Assembly (NCBI RefSeq): GCF_014195095.1
Contig: NZ_JACIBC010000007.1
Coordinates: forward strand, 186,001-250,000
DNA from: Rhizobium sp. BK602
Lineage (GTDB): Bacteria > Pseudomonadota > Alphaproteobacteria > Rhizobiales > Rhizobiaceae
Direction of reading: 5' to 3'
DNA length: 64,000 bases
Shown here one piece after another: positions 9,893 through 19,196 of the stretch (the stretch's first letter is position 1; the number at the start of each line of letters is the position of its first letter). A model generated the notes under the pieces. That model saw only the letters and a program-made list of their open reading frames with translations, did no database searches and was not told the origin of the DNA. The translations under genes were made by a program, and so were the position numbers.

Positions 9893-10984
9893 ATGAATAT
9901 CAGAAGTCTTCTTCTCGGTTCGGCCGCAGCGCTCGCCGCCGTCTCGGGAGCGCAGGCGGCTGACGCCATCGTGGCCGCCGAGCCGGAACCGCTTGAATAT
10001 GTGCGCATCTGCGACGCCTACGGCGCCGGTTACTTCTTCATTCCCGGCACGGAGACCTGCCTGAAGGTCGGCGGCCGCGTTCGCACCGAAGGCGAATGGT
10101 ATGATGCCTACAACGCCAACAGCAAGAACGGCACGCTCTGGCACACCCGCGCGGAACTGAGCGTCGATACCGCGACGGATACCGAATACGGCCCGCTGAA
10201 GACCAACACGGTCGTTCGCTGGGACTGGAACGACGGCAACACGACCAGCACCAAGCTGCTCTGGGCCAATATCAGCCTCGGCGGCTTCCTGGTCGGCAAG
10301 GCGGATTCGCAGTATAATTCCTACATGGGCTATGCCGGCAACGTCATCAACGATGACGTCATCTATGACGGCCCGAAGGAACTCAACCAGCTCACCTACA
10401 AGTACGATGCCGGCAACGGCTTCACGGCGGTGATCTCGCTGGAAGATTCCAACTCCTCGAGCGACACCTCGTCCTATGGCGGCGCATGGCAGACCGGCAA
10501 GGGCAACCACTACGCTCCGGACGTCGTTCTCGGCGCCGGCTACAAGACGGGTGCATGGACCCTTCGCGTCATCGGCGGCTATGACAGCATTGTCGAGGAA
10601 GGCGCGATCAAGGCGCGCATCGACGCCGATTTCGGCGACTTCAAGGCCTTCCTGATGGGCGGCTGGAATACGGATGGCGACAAGCTCAACAAGTATGCCG
10701 GCTCCTACCTGAATGGCAATCGCGCGGCATGCCCGACCGATGGCGCTGATTGCGGCTGGGGCGACTGGGCCTTCTGGACAGGCGCCAGCTACCAGCTGAC
10801 GCCGAAGCTGCAGGCCAATGCCCAGGTCGCCTACACCGATACGAAGATCTTCGCCGCCACCGCCAACGTCGCCTGGCGCCCGGTCAAGGATCTGCTGGTC
10901 GAGCCGGAAGTGTCCTACACCAATTGGGATGCGGCAAACACCGACCAGTGGGCCGGTGTGCTGCGCTTCGAACGCAAGTTCTGA
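9893..10984 (+). CDS. Outer-membrane porin, RopA/Omp2b type
   Basis: Alphaproteobacterial porin of 363 residues forming a trimeric outer-membrane beta-barrel for small hydrophilic solutes. Residues 1-22 are a signal peptide ending AQA, followed by the mature ADAIVAAEPEPLEYVRICDAYG typical start seen here as acidic residues then YVRIC; two conserved cysteines (C39-type RIC and ETCLKVGG) define the family's N-terminal strand. The protein ends with an aromatic residue (ERKF), the usual signal for BAM insertion. GGAG sits 6 bases before ATG. Rhizobia carry several ropA paralogues, so no number is assigned. An intrinsic terminator lies downstream at 11109-11147. Confidence 0.93.
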   Translation: MNIRSLLLGSAAALAAVSGAQAADAIVAAEPEPLEYVRICDAYGAGYFFIPGTETCLKVGGRVRTEGEWYDAYNANSKNGTLWHTRAELSVDTATDTEYGPLKTNTVVRWDWNDGNTTSTKLLWANISLGGFLVGKADSQYNSYMGYAGNVINDDVIYDGPKELNQLTYKYDAGNGFTAVISLEDSNSSSDTSSYGGAWQTGKGNHYAPDVVLGAGYKTGAWTLRVIGGYDSIVEEGAIKARIDADFGDFKAFLMGGWNTDGDKLNKYAGSYLNGNRAACPTDGADCGWGDWAFWTGASYQLTPKLQANAQVAYTDTKIFAATANVAWRPVKDLLVEPEVSYTNWDAANTDQWAGVLRFERKF

Positions 10985-10994
10985 TCTGATCCCC

Positions 10995-11065
10995 GTTTGA
11001 CGTCAGTCATAACGGGTTTGACGTCAGTCATAACCCGTTGACGCCGGTTTGGCGCCCGTCATGAC
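10995..11065. repeat. Tandem TGACGTCA-containing repeats downstream of porin
   Basis: A 19-bp unit (GTTTGACGTCAGTCATAAC) occurs exactly at 10995-11013 and 11016-11034, and with 4 mismatches at 11047-11065. Each exact copy holds the palindrome TGACGTCA. AACGGGTT (11011-11018) and AACCCGTT (11032-11039) can also form an 8-bp stem around the second copy. The role is unknown: protein-binding site or RNA structure. Confidence 0.7.
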
Positions 11066-11108
11066 TCCGCGGGCGCTATACCGACTTGACCTCCGATCAG
11101 AGATGGAG

Positions 11109-11147
11109 AAAGGCCCGGTTTTCCCTGCCGGGTCTTTCTTGTTTTTG
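11109..11147 (+). terminator. Rho-independent terminator of the porin
   Basis: Stem AAAGGCCCGG (11109-11118) with CCGGGTCTTT (11128-11137), one G-U pair, followed by a T-rich tract to 11147. It lies about 125 bp after the porin stop. Confidence 0.8.
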
Positions 11148-11214
11148 GTTCAGGGCGTGTATTCTGCCCGCAGGTTTTACGGGCCAAAAGCATGCGGTTC
11201 ATCGAGAGAGCGGA

Positions 11215-11745
11215 ATGGGCGTCAGGAATTATTTGATCGAAGGCGTTTCGGGGACTGGCAAGACCTCGGTTGCCACGGAACTGCAGCGGCGCGGTTATCA
11301 CGTCATCCACGGCGACCGTGAGCTGGCTTATCAAGGAGACCCTCGGACGGGAGAACCTCTGGATGGCTCAGCGCGTCAGCAGAACATTCCGGATGTGGTG
11401 TTCCGGCACAGGCACTATGTGTGGAATGTCGACAAAGTCAAAGCCCTGGTCGCCGATCGAGGTCACCCGATCTCCTTCTTCTGCGGTGGCTCAAGGAATT
11501 TCCATCAGTTTATCGATCTGTTCGATGGCGTCTTCGTTCTCGATGTCGACCTGGATACCTTGAAAAGGCGGCTCGCCGGCAGAGCCGACGACGAGTTCGG
11601 CGGGAAACCGGCCGAACGAGACGTGGTTTTGCGATCGCACGCAACGAAAGAGGACATTCCCAGCAACGCGACGACCATCGACGCCACCGCGCCGCTCGCC
11701 CGCGTTGTCGACGCTATTCTATCGAAATGCGGAGCGGTTGCCTAA
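11215..11745 (+). CDS. P-loop nucleotide kinase-like hypothetical protein
   Basis: Cytoplasmic protein of 176 residues with Walker A GVSGTGKT at residues 10-17 near the N-terminus, the architecture of small AAA-type nucleoside or shikimate-like kinases. A later basic stretch (LKRRLAGRAD) may be the lid arginine region. The substrate is unknown. The open frame extends upstream to 11086, but that part overlaps the porin terminator, so ATG 11215, giving MGVRNYLIEG, is preferred; only a weak purine stretch (GAGAG) precedes it. It converges with ndvA, sharing the terminator between them. Confidence 0.75.
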   Translation: MGVRNYLIEGVSGTGKTSVATELQRRGYHVIHGDRELAYQGDPRTGEPLDGSARQQNIPDVVFRHRHYVWNVDKVKALVADRGHPISFFCGGSRNFHQFIDLFDGVFVLDVDLDTLKRRLAGRADDEFGGKPAERDVVLRSHATKEDIPSNATTIDATAPLARVVDAILSKCGAVA

Positions 11746-11778
11746 AGCGCATCGCGATGTTTTAGACCGGACGGCCAC

Positions 11779-11817
11779 AAAAAACCGGAGGAGCAATGCT
11801 CCCCCGGTTTCGATTTT
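11779..11817. terminator. Bidirectional terminator between kinase-like gene and ndvA
   Basis: AAAACCGGAGGAGC pairs with GCTCCCCCGGTTT around an AAT loop; A-rich on the left and T-rich on the right, so it can end both converging transcripts. Confidence 0.8.
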
Positions 11818-11835
11818 TGGGCCCCGTTCGAAAGA

Positions 11836-13614
11836 TCAGGCGGCTTCGTGTTCCGTGGTATGGGCCTTGCGGACTTCCTCGTCCGTCAGGATACCGCTGG
11901 CGCGCAGCAGGGCGGCGAAACGGCCGTTGCTCTGGCTGAGCTCGTTGAAGCTGCCGTTCTCGATGATGCGGCCGTTATCGAGGAAGAGGACGATATCGGC
12001 CTCGCGTACCGTCGACAGGCGGTGCGCGATGATGAAGGTCGTGCGATTCTGCCGGAGATTGTCGATCGCCGCCTTGACGCGGTTTTCGGTCTCCACGTCG
12101 AGCGCGCTCGTGGCCTCGTCGAGCACCAGGATCGGTGCGTCCTTGAGGATGGCGCGGGCAATCGCGATACGCTGGCGCTCGCCACCGGAGAGCTTGTTGC
12201 CGCGTTCGCCGACACGGGTCTCGTAGCCGCTTTCACGATTCTCGATGAAGTCGTTGGCGGCGGCGGCCTGTGCGGCACGCACCATTTCCTCTTCGGTCGC
12301 ACCCTCGCGGCCGAGACGGATGTTGTCGCTGATCGAGCGATTCAGCAGGCCGGCATCCTGGAAGACGGTGGCGATGTAGCGGCGCAGCGACTTGCGCGTC
12401 ACCTTGGTGATGTCGTTGCCGTCGACGAGGATCTGGCCCTGCTGCGGATCGAACACGCGCTGCAGCAGGTTGACGAGCGTCGTCTTGCCGGCGCCGGTCG
12501 GGCCGACGATGGCGACGGTCTGGCCGGCCTTCACCTTGAAGGAGATGTCGTGCAGGCCCTGGGCGCTGTTGGCGAAGCCGAAGGAGACGTTGCGGAACTC
12601 GACTTCACCCTTGACGTCCTTGATCTCGGCAAGACCGGCCGGCTCTTCGCGGTCGCGGACGGAATCTTCCAGCGTGTAGAAGTCTTCCAGCTTGGCGCGG
12701 GCCTCGAAGATCTGGTTGGCGAAGTTGCGCAGCTGCTCCAGGCGGCCGATCAGCACGTTGGCGAAGGCGATGAAGGTGATGAGCGCGCCGAGGCTCAGGC
12801 TGCCGGCCTGGACGAGCACGGTGCCGATCATCAGGATCGCCATCATCGCGACGGTCGAGGCCGTACGGTTCAGCGCGCCGGCAAAGGCCCACCAGTCGAG
12901 CACTGGATACTGCGCGGCCAGCAGGCGTTCCGTGAAGGACTTGAGCGCCTTGGTCTCGGCTTCGATGCGGTTGTAGCTATGCAGCACCGAGACGTTGCTG
13001 ATCGAGTCGCTGACATGCGAGAAGACGGTGTTGTAGTGGCTTTCGACCGAGGTCTGGCCATCCTTGGTGCGGCTCATGACCAGCTGGCCGATGATCCAGT
13101 AGAAGACGCCGAGCAGGATGAGAACGGCCGACAGGCGCAGGTCCATCGACATGGCGGTCGGGATCATCACGACGAGGGCCACGGCCGTCGCCAGATGGTT
13201 GCGCATGAATTCCAGCCACAGGCCGAACAGGGCTTCGCAGGCGCGCAGCAGCGTGTTCAGCGCGCTGGCGGTGCCGCGCTGGCTATGCCAGGACAGGGGC
13301 ATGGAAATGATGCGGCCGAAGGCTTCCGTCAGCAGCGATGCGCGGCGGCCATGCGCGAGGCGGTCGGCCTCGCGGGAGACGACGATGAACGCGACCGCGC
13401 TGAAGACGGCAAAGCCGGCCCACAGCATCATGGTCGGCGTCACGGCCTCTTTCTTGGCAATGGCGTCGAAGATGCGGCCGAACAGAACCGGCTCGTAAAT
13501 GGTGGCCATCGCCAGTGCGACGTTTGCGATGACAACCATCCAAACGCGATAGCGATACGCGCCAAGATACTTCAGGGCTCTTGCATAGACTTTGAACAGC
13601 GACACGTCTGGCAC
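11836..13614 (-). CDS. ndvA: Cyclic beta-1,2-glucan export ABC transporter
   Basis: Half-size ABC exporter of 592 residues (NdvA/ChvA) that moves cyclic beta-1,2-glucan across the inner membrane as a homodimer. The N-terminal ~310 residues form the six-helix membrane domain; the ATPase domain has Walker A GPTGAGKT near 368-375, signature LSGGE near 474 and Walker B ILVLDEATSALD near 495. Length equals the usual 588-600. The partner synthase ndvB lies 3.6 kb away on the opposite strand, separated by opgC, a porin and a kinase-like gene. Very secure by family hallmark and neighbourhood. Confidence 0.96.
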   Translation of the reverse strand: MPDVSLFKVYARALKYLGAYRYRVWMVVIANVALAMATIYEPVLFGRIFDAIAKKEAVTPTMMLWAGFAVFSAVAFIVVSREADRLAHGRRASLLTEAFGRIISMPLSWHSQRGTASALNTLLRACEALFGLWLEFMRNHLATAVALVVMIPTAMSMDLRLSAVLILLGVFYWIIGQLVMSRTKDGQTSVESHYNTVFSHVSDSISNVSVLHSYNRIEAETKALKSFTERLLAAQYPVLDWWAFAGALNRTASTVAMMAILMIGTVLVQAGSLSLGALITFIAFANVLIGRLEQLRNFANQIFEARAKLEDFYTLEDSVRDREEPAGLAEIKDVKGEVEFRNVSFGFANSAQGLHDISFKVKAGQTVAIVGPTGAGKTTLVNLLQRVFDPQQGQILVDGNDITKVTRKSLRRYIATVFQDAGLLNRSISDNIRLGREGATEEEMVRAAQAAAANDFIENRESGYETRVGERGNKLSGGERQRIAIARAILKDAPILVLDEATSALDVETENRVKAAIDNLRQNRTTFIIAHRLSTVREADIVLFLDNGRIIENGSFNELSQSNGRFAALLRASGILTDEEVRKAHTTEHEAA

Positions 13615-13968
13615 CCTCTGTGCATCAGCAGATTTCGGAATGACCCGGATGCTACAGATTGCTACCTGAACCGGCGATTAACGGAATCCGGCGCGGCCTT
13701 TTCCAGGGATTTTCGTGGCATTTCCGCACCGCCGCAAACCGGATTCGGCCGGTGCTTGTGAAATGTGATAAATTTAGAATACTTATTTTCCAACAGCATT
13801 GCCGGGGTGCAAAGTGGTTGCTATTCACGGTTGCCATTCGAATTTTTCGCCGCTGACGTTCAATTTTCGATTGGCCGGAGTTTGCCTGCCACCCGCCGCC
13901 GCGGAGGCAGGGTGACGTCCATGACCGTATCCTGACGAACAACCAGGCCTTCGGGCCGGGGGGTATAT
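13615..13968. other. 354-bp divergent region between ndvA and luxR-type gene
   Basis: No credible gene. It must hold the promoters for ndvA (leftward) and the LuxR-type gene (rightward). The centre (about 13760-13810) is AT-rich, with GATAAATTTAGAATACT resembling -10 material, but I cannot assign a promoter with confidence. Confidence 0.5.
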
Positions 13969-14709
13969 GTGAATATTCACTCGTTAATACAATTGCTTGT
14001 GATCATCGAGGAATGCAAGCACGCCGACAATGTCGTAACCGAACTGGAAGTGGTGCTGCGTTCCTACAAGTTCGATTTCTATGGGGTGCTGAAGCATCCA
14101 CGGCCGGCGGGCGATCTGCTCAGTCTCATGCTTGCCGGGCACTGGCCGGACAAATGGCCGCTGACCTATGTCTCGAAGAAATATGTGCTGTCCGATCCGA
14201 CCGTTCGCTATCTGGGACAGGCGCAGCGGCCTTTCCGCTGGAGCGATGCCATGTCGGCGTTGAAGAATGATCCGATGCGGCGGCGCATGGAGCAGATGAT
14301 GGACGATGCCCGCGCCAATGGGCTCGTCGATGGCTACATCTTCCCGATCCATGGGCGCAACGGCCTGCTGGGCACGATGACGATCGGCGGCAACGCGATC
14401 GATCTGTCGCCGGTCGAGCTCTCCCTTTTCGATGCCGTGGCCAAAAAGACCTTCTGGAAGCTTCTGGAATTGCGGGACGAGGCCCAGCCGCTGGAAGACG
14501 CCCCGGCGGTCCAGGCCAAGCTGACCCGGCGCGAGATAGAGGTGCTCAATCATCTGTCGGAGGGCATGACCTCGATGGATATCAGCCGTAGGCTGAAGAT
14601 TTCAAACCACACCGTCGATTGGTATATGAACAGTATCCAGGACAAGCTGAATGCCCGCAATCGCCAGCATATCGTCGCGATTGCTTTCAGAAACGGGCTT
14701 GTTCCATGA
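13969..14709 (+). CDS. LuxR-family regulator with autoinducer-binding domain
   Basis: Transcription factor of 246 residues: N-terminal autoinducer-binding domain (about 20-165) and C-terminal LuxR helix-turn-helix (about 183-243). The TraR-type pocket residues are all present with near-canonical spacing: W63, Y67, D76, P77, W91 and G118, so acyl-homoserine-lactone binding is plausible. The start is GTG 13969 behind a G-rich stretch at 13958-13963. No luxI-type synthase is in the window, so it is a solo receptor here. It sits between ndvA and pyruvate carboxylase; its targets are unknown. AACTTCT/AGAAGTT inverted arms (14746-14766) follow the stop and could end the transcript or serve as an operator. 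Confidence 0.88.
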   Translation: MNIHSLIQLLVIIEECKHADNVVTELEVVLRSYKFDFYGVLKHPRPAGDLLSLMLAGHWPDKWPLTYVSKKYVLSDPTVRYLGQAQRPFRWSDAMSALKNDPMRRRMEQMMDDARANGLVDGYIFPIHGRNGLLGTMTIGGNAIDLSPVELSLFDAVAKKTFWKLLELRDEAQPLEDAPAVQAKLTRREIEVLNHLSEGMTSMDISRRLKISNHTVDWYMNSIQDKLNARNRQHIVAIAFRNGLVP

Positions 14710-14822
14710 CGCAACTATTTTGGTTTCCGACGCCGGGGGAAATTGAACTTCTCGTGACAAGAAGTTAAGGATTTTCTTCGCGGGTGCAGCATTGCCCGTT
14801 TCGATGCCGTGAGGAGACTGCA

Positions 14823-17800
14823 TTGCCCATTTCCAAGATCCTGGTTGCCAACCGTTCCGAAATTGCCATCCGCGTGTTTCGCGCCGCCAATGAGCTCGGG
14901 ATAAAAACAGTCGCCATCTGGGCTGAGGAAGACAAGCTGGCATTGCACCGCTTCAAGGCGGACGAGAGCTATCAGGTCGGCCGCGGTCCGCATCTTGCCC
15001 GCGACCTCGGTCCGATCGAAAGCTATCTGTCGATCGACGAGATCATCCGCGTCGCCAAGCTGTCGGGCGCCGATGCCATCCATCCCGGCTACGGCCTCCT
15101 GTCGGAGAGCCCGGAATTCGTCGATGCCTGCGATGCTGCCGGCATCATCTTCATCGGTCCGAAGGCCGATACGATGCGCCAGCTCGGCAACAAGGTCGCG
15201 GCCCGCAATCTGGCGATTTCGGTCGGCGTGCCCGTCGTGCCGGCCACCGAGCCGCTGCCGGAGGATATGACCGAGGTCGCTAAGATGGCGGCCGAGATCG
15301 GCTATCCGGTCATGCTCAAGGCCTCCTGGGGCGGCGGCGGCCGCGGCATGCGCGTCATCCGCTCCGAGGCCGATCTCGCCAAGGAAGTGACGGAAGCCAA
15401 GCGCGAGGCGAAGGCCGCCTTCGGCAAGGACGAGGTCTATCTCGAAAAGCTCGTCGAGCGCGCCCGCCACGTCGAAAGCCAGATCCTCGGTGACACGCAT
15501 GGCAATGTCGTGCATCTGTTCGAGCGCGACTGTTCGGTCCAGCGCCGCAACCAGAAGGTCGTCGAGCGCGCGCCGGCGCCCTATCTTTCCGATGCGCAGC
15601 GCCAGGAACTGGCCGCCTATTCGTTGAAGATCGCCAAGGCGACCAATTACATCGGCGCCGGCACGGTCGAATATCTGATGGATGCCGATACCGGCAAATT
15701 CTACTTCATCGAGGTCAATCCGCGCATCCAGGTCGAGCATACGGTGACCGAAGTCGTTACCGGCATCGATATCGTCAAGGCGCAGATCCATATCCTCGAC
15801 GGCTTTGCCATCGGCACGCCGGAATCGGGCGTGCCGAAGCAGCAGGATATCCGCCTCAACGGCCATGCCCTGCAATGCCGCGTGACCACCGAGGACCCCG
15901 AGCATAATTTCATTCCGGACTATGGCCGCATCACCGCCTATCGCTCGGCCGCCGGCTTCGGCATCCGTCTCGATGGCGGCACCGCCTATTCCGGCGCCAT
16001 CATCACCCGCTTCTACGATCCGCTGCTGGTCAAGGTGACGGCATGGGCCTCGACACCGGCCGAAGCCATCAGCCGCATGGACCGCGCGCTGCGCGAATTC
16101 CGCATCCGCGGCGTGGCGACGAATCTGACCTTCCTCGAAGCGATCATCACCCATCCGAAATTCCGCGACAACAGCTATACGACGCGCTTCATCGACACGA
16201 CGCCGGAGCTGTTCCAGCAGGTCAAGCGCCAGGACCGCGCCACCAAGCTGCTCACCTATCTCGCCGACGTCACCGTCAACGGCCATCCGGAGGCTCGCGG
16301 CCGGCCGGCGCCGTCGCCGAAGGCGGCCGAACCGGTATTGCCCTATATCGACGGCAAGATACCGGACGGCAGCAAGCAGCGCCTGGACAAGCTCGGCCCG
16401 CAGAAATTCGCCGAGTGGATGCGCAATGAGAAGCGCGTGCTTGTGACCGACACGACGATGCGCGACGGCCATCAGTCACTGCTCGCCACCCGCATGCGCA
16501 CTTTCGACATTGCCCGCGTCGCCGGCACCTATGCGCGCGCCCTGCCGCAGCTCCTGTCACTGGAATGCTGGGGCGGCGCCACCTTCGACGTCTCCATGCG
16601 CTTCCTGACCGAAGATCCGTGGGAGCGCCTGTCACTGATCCGCGAGGGCGCGCCAAACCTTTTGCTGCAGATGCTGCTGCGCGGCGCCAACGGCGTCGGC
16701 TACACCAACTACCCCGACAATGTCGTCAAGTATTTCGTCCGCCAGGCGGCCAAGGGCGGCATCGACCTCTTCCGCGTCTTCGACTGCCTGAACTGGGTCG
16801 AGAACATGCGCGTGTCGATGGATGCCATTGCCGAGGAGAACAAGCTCTGCGAGGCGGCGATCTGCTACACGGGCGATATCCTCAATTCCGCCCGTCCGAA
16901 ATACGATCTGAAATATTATACCGACCTCGCCGTCGAGCTGGAAAAGGCCGGCGCCCATATCATCGCGCTGAAGGACATGGCCGGCCTGTTGAAGCCCGCC
17001 GCCGCCAAGGTGCTGTTCAAGGCGCTGCGCGAGGCGACCGGCCTGCCGATCCATTTCCACACGCATGACACCTCGGGCATTGCCGCCGCCACGGTGCTGG
17101 CGGCCGTCGATGCCGGCGTCGACGCGGTCGATGCGGCCATGGATGCGCTCTCCGGCAATACGTCGCAGCCCTGCCTCGGCTCGATCGTCGAAGCCTTGAA
17201 GGGCACGGAGCGCGATCCGGGCCTCGATCCCGAATGGATCCGCCGCATCTCCTTCTACTGGGAGGCCGTGCGCCATCAGTATGCCGCCTTCGAAAGCGAC
17301 CTCAAGGGTCCGGCCTCGGAAGTCTACCTGCACGAGATGCCGGGCGGCCAGTTCACCAACCTCAAGGAACAGGCGCGTTCGCTCGGCCTCGAGACCCGCT
17401 GGCATGAGGTGGCCCAGGCCTATGCCGATGCCAACCAGATGTTCGGCGACATCGTCAAGGTGACGCCGTCCTCCAAGGTGGTGGGCGACATGGCGCTGAT
17501 GATGGTTTCGCAGGACCTGACCGTCTCCGACGTCGTCAGCCCGGACCGCGAAGTCTCCTTCCCGGAATCGGTGGTTTCCATGCTGAAGGGCGATCTCGGC
17601 CAGCCGCCGTCCGGATGGCCGGAAGCCCTGCAGAAGAAGGCGCTGAAGGGCGACAAGCCCTACACCGTACGTCCCGGCTCGCTGCTGGCGGAGGCCGATC
17701 TCGATGCGGAGCGCAAGGTCATCGAGACCAAGCTGGAGCGCAAGGTCGACGATTTCGAATTCGCCTCCTATCTGATGTATCCTAAGGTCTTCACCGACTA

Positions 17801-18284
17801 TGCGCTGGCCGCCGATACCTATGGCCCGGTCTCGGTGCTGCCGACACCCTCCTACTTCTACGGTCTCAAGGAAGGTGATGAGCTGTTTGCCGAGATCGAG
17901 CGCGGCAAGACGCTGGTCGTGGTCAACCAGGCGATGACGGCGACCGACGACAAGGGCATGGTGACGGTATTCTTCGAGCTCAACGGCCAGCCGCGCCGCA
18001 TCAAGGTGCCGGATCGCGCCCATGGCGCTTCCGGCAGCGCGGTGCGCCGCAAGGTCGAGACCGGCAATGCCGCCCATGTCGGCGCGCCGATGCCGGGCGT
18101 CATCTCCAGCGTCTTCGTTACGCCCGGCCAGGCGATCAAGGCCGGCGACGTGCTGGTTTCCATCGAAGCCATGAAGATGGAAACGGCGCTGCACGCGGAA
18201 AAGGACGGCACGGTCGCCGAAGTCCTCGTCCGCGCCGGCGACCAGATCGACGCCAAGGACCTGCTGGTCGTCTACGGGGCCTGA
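14823..18284 (+). CDS. pyc: Pyruvate carboxylase
   Basis: Biotin enzyme carboxylating pyruvate to oxaloacetate (anaplerosis), 1153 residues, matching single-chain rhizobial Pyc (~1154). Order: biotin carboxylase/ATP-grasp (1 to ~450), carboxyltransferase with TTMRDGHQSLLATR near 541-555, C-terminal biotinyl domain with EAMKMET, whose lysine is residue 1118. The start is taken as TTG 14823 (reads MPISKILVANRSEIAIRV) because GAGGAG at 14811-14816 is correctly spaced; the open frame continues upstream to an ATG at 14784 lacking such a site. A hairpin with T-run ends the transcript. Confidence 0.97.
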   Translation: MPISKILVANRSEIAIRVFRAANELGIKTVAIWAEEDKLALHRFKADESYQVGRGPHLARDLGPIESYLSIDEIIRVAKLSGADAIHPGYGLLSESPEFVDACDAAGIIFIGPKADTMRQLGNKVAARNLAISVGVPVVPATEPLPEDMTEVAKMAAEIGYPVMLKASWGGGGRGMRVIRSEADLAKEVTEAKREAKAAFGKDEVYLEKLVERARHVESQILGDTHGNVVHLFERDCSVQRRNQKVVERAPAPYLSDAQRQELAAYSLKIAKATNYIGAGTVEYLMDADTGKFYFIEVNPRIQVEHTVTEVVTGIDIVKAQIHILDGFAIGTPESGVPKQQDIRLNGHALQCRVTTEDPEHNFIPDYGRITAYRSAAGFGIRLDGGTAYSGAIITRFYDPLLVKVTAWASTPAEAISRMDRALREFRIRGVATNLTFLEAIITHPKFRDNSYTTRFIDTTPELFQQVKRQDRATKLLTYLADVTVNGHPEARGRPAPSPKAAEPVLPYIDGKIPDGSKQRLDKLGPQKFAEWMRNEKRVLVTDTTMRDGHQSLLATRMRTFDIARVAGTYARALPQLLSLECWGGATFDVSMRFLTEDPWERLSLIREGAPNLLLQMLLRGANGVGYTNYPDNVVKYFVRQAAKGGIDLFRVFDCLNWVENMRVSMDAIAEENKLCEAAICYTGDILNSARPKYDLKYYTDLAVELEKAGAHIIALKDMAGLLKPAAAKVLFKALREATGLPIHFHTHDTSGIAAATVLAAVDAGVDAVDAAMDALSGNTSQPCLGSIVEALKGTERDPGLDPEWIRRISFYWEAVRHQYAAFESDLKGPASEVYLHEMPGGQFTNLKEQARSLGLETRWHEVAQAYADANQMFGDIVKVTPSSKVVGDMALMMVSQDLTVSDVVSPDREVSFPESVVSMLKGDLGQPPSGWPEALQKKALKGDKPYTVRPGSLLAEADLDAERKVIETKLERKVDDFEFASYLMYPKVFTDYALAADTYGPVSVLPTPSYFYGLKEGDELFAEIERGKTLVVVNQAMTATDDKGMVTVFFELNGQPRRIKVPDRAHGASGSAVRRKVETGNAAHVGAPMPGVISSVFVTPGQAIKAGDVLVSIEAMKMETALHAEKDGTVAEVLVRAGDQIDAKDLLVVYGA

Positions 18285-18306
18285 TCGTCCCGAACGCTAC
18301 AAGAGG

Positions 18307-18346
18307 AGGGGCGGGCTCGCGGAGCCTGCCCCTTTCTCGATTTTGG
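18307..18346 (+). terminator. Terminator of pyc
   Basis: Arms 18307-18318 (AGGGGCGGGCTC) and 18322-18333 pair over 12 bp with one G-U, loop GCG, then T-rich sequence to about 18345. Confidence 0.8.
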
Positions 18347-18368
18347 AAGCAGAGATGAGGGTGCATCC

Positions 18369-19190
18369 ATGACCGGCAGTTTCCGCCGCTTCGGGCAATA
18401 TGACGTTATCCTCCTGCGCGACGGCCTCTTCGAGGCGCCGGCCGAGGTGCTGGTCCATGCGGATGGTGACGCCGCCCGGCAGCGCGCGATCGAGACCTGG
18501 GGCAGGCCGACGCTGCAGGTGGATGTCAACTGTTTCGCGCTGCGCGACGGCGACGGCATTACCCTGGTGGATGCCGGTACCGGGACGTCATGGGGGCCGA
18601 AATATGGCCATGCGCGATCGGCTCTGCTGGAGGCCGGTATGACCCCGAACCAGATCCGGCGCATATTGCTCACCCATATCCATGGCGATCATGCCCTCGG
18701 CCTGTTCGATGGAGACGCCCCCTATTTCCCCAATGCCGAGGTCTTCGTGCCGGAGCGTGATTTCGCCTTTTTCACCGACCCCGCCGCCCGGCAGACGATA
18801 CCGGAAGCACGGCGCAGCGGTTTTGCCATCGCCGAGCAGCTCCAGCGCATCTATGGGTCGCGCATCCGGCGGATCGGCGAAGGCCCCGTATTCGCCGGCA
18901 TCGAGGCGCGTTCATTGCCGGGGCATACGCCCGGTCATTCCGGCTATCTGGTGCGCGGCGAGAAAGAGAGCCTCCTCATCTGGGGCGATGCCCTGCATCT
19001 CGGCGACCTTCAGCCCGGCGATCCGAAGATCGGTCTGGTCTTCGATCTCGATGCCGAAATGGCAGCGCGGACCCGCCGGGCCATCTTGGAGGAAGCCGCC
19101 AGCGAAGGCTGGACCGTCGCCGGCGGCCATATTACCGGCTTCGGCCGCGTCGAACGGGTCTCCGAGGCCTACCGGATCGTGCCGGCATAA
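18369..19190 (+). CDS. MBL-fold metallo-hydrolase
   Basis: Cytoplasmic hydrolase of 273 residues with the metallo-beta-lactamase fold. The metal motif THIHGDH places H103, H105, D107 and H108; later ligands are suggested by PGHTPGHSGYL (about 188-195), GDALH and AGGHI near the C-terminus. It resembles the lactonase/glyoxalase-II-like subgroup, so hydrolysis of a lactone or thioester is possible, but the substrate cannot be named. It follows the pyc terminator by about 20 bp and is probably transcribed separately. Its closeness to an AHL-receptor-like gene is suggestive only. Confidence 0.85.
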   Translation: MTGSFRRFGQYDVILLRDGLFEAPAEVLVHADGDAARQRAIETWGRPTLQVDVNCFALRDGDGITLVDAGTGTSWGPKYGHARSALLEAGMTPNQIRRILLTHIHGDHALGLFDGDAPYFPNAEVFVPERDFAFFTDPAARQTIPEARRSGFAIAEQLQRIYGSRIRRIGEGPVFAGIEARSLPGHTPGHSGYLVRGEKESLLIWGDALHLGDLQPGDPKIGLVFDLDAEMAARTRRAILEEAASEGWTVAGGHITGFGRVERVSEAYRIVPA

Positions 19191-19196
19191 GGCGCG

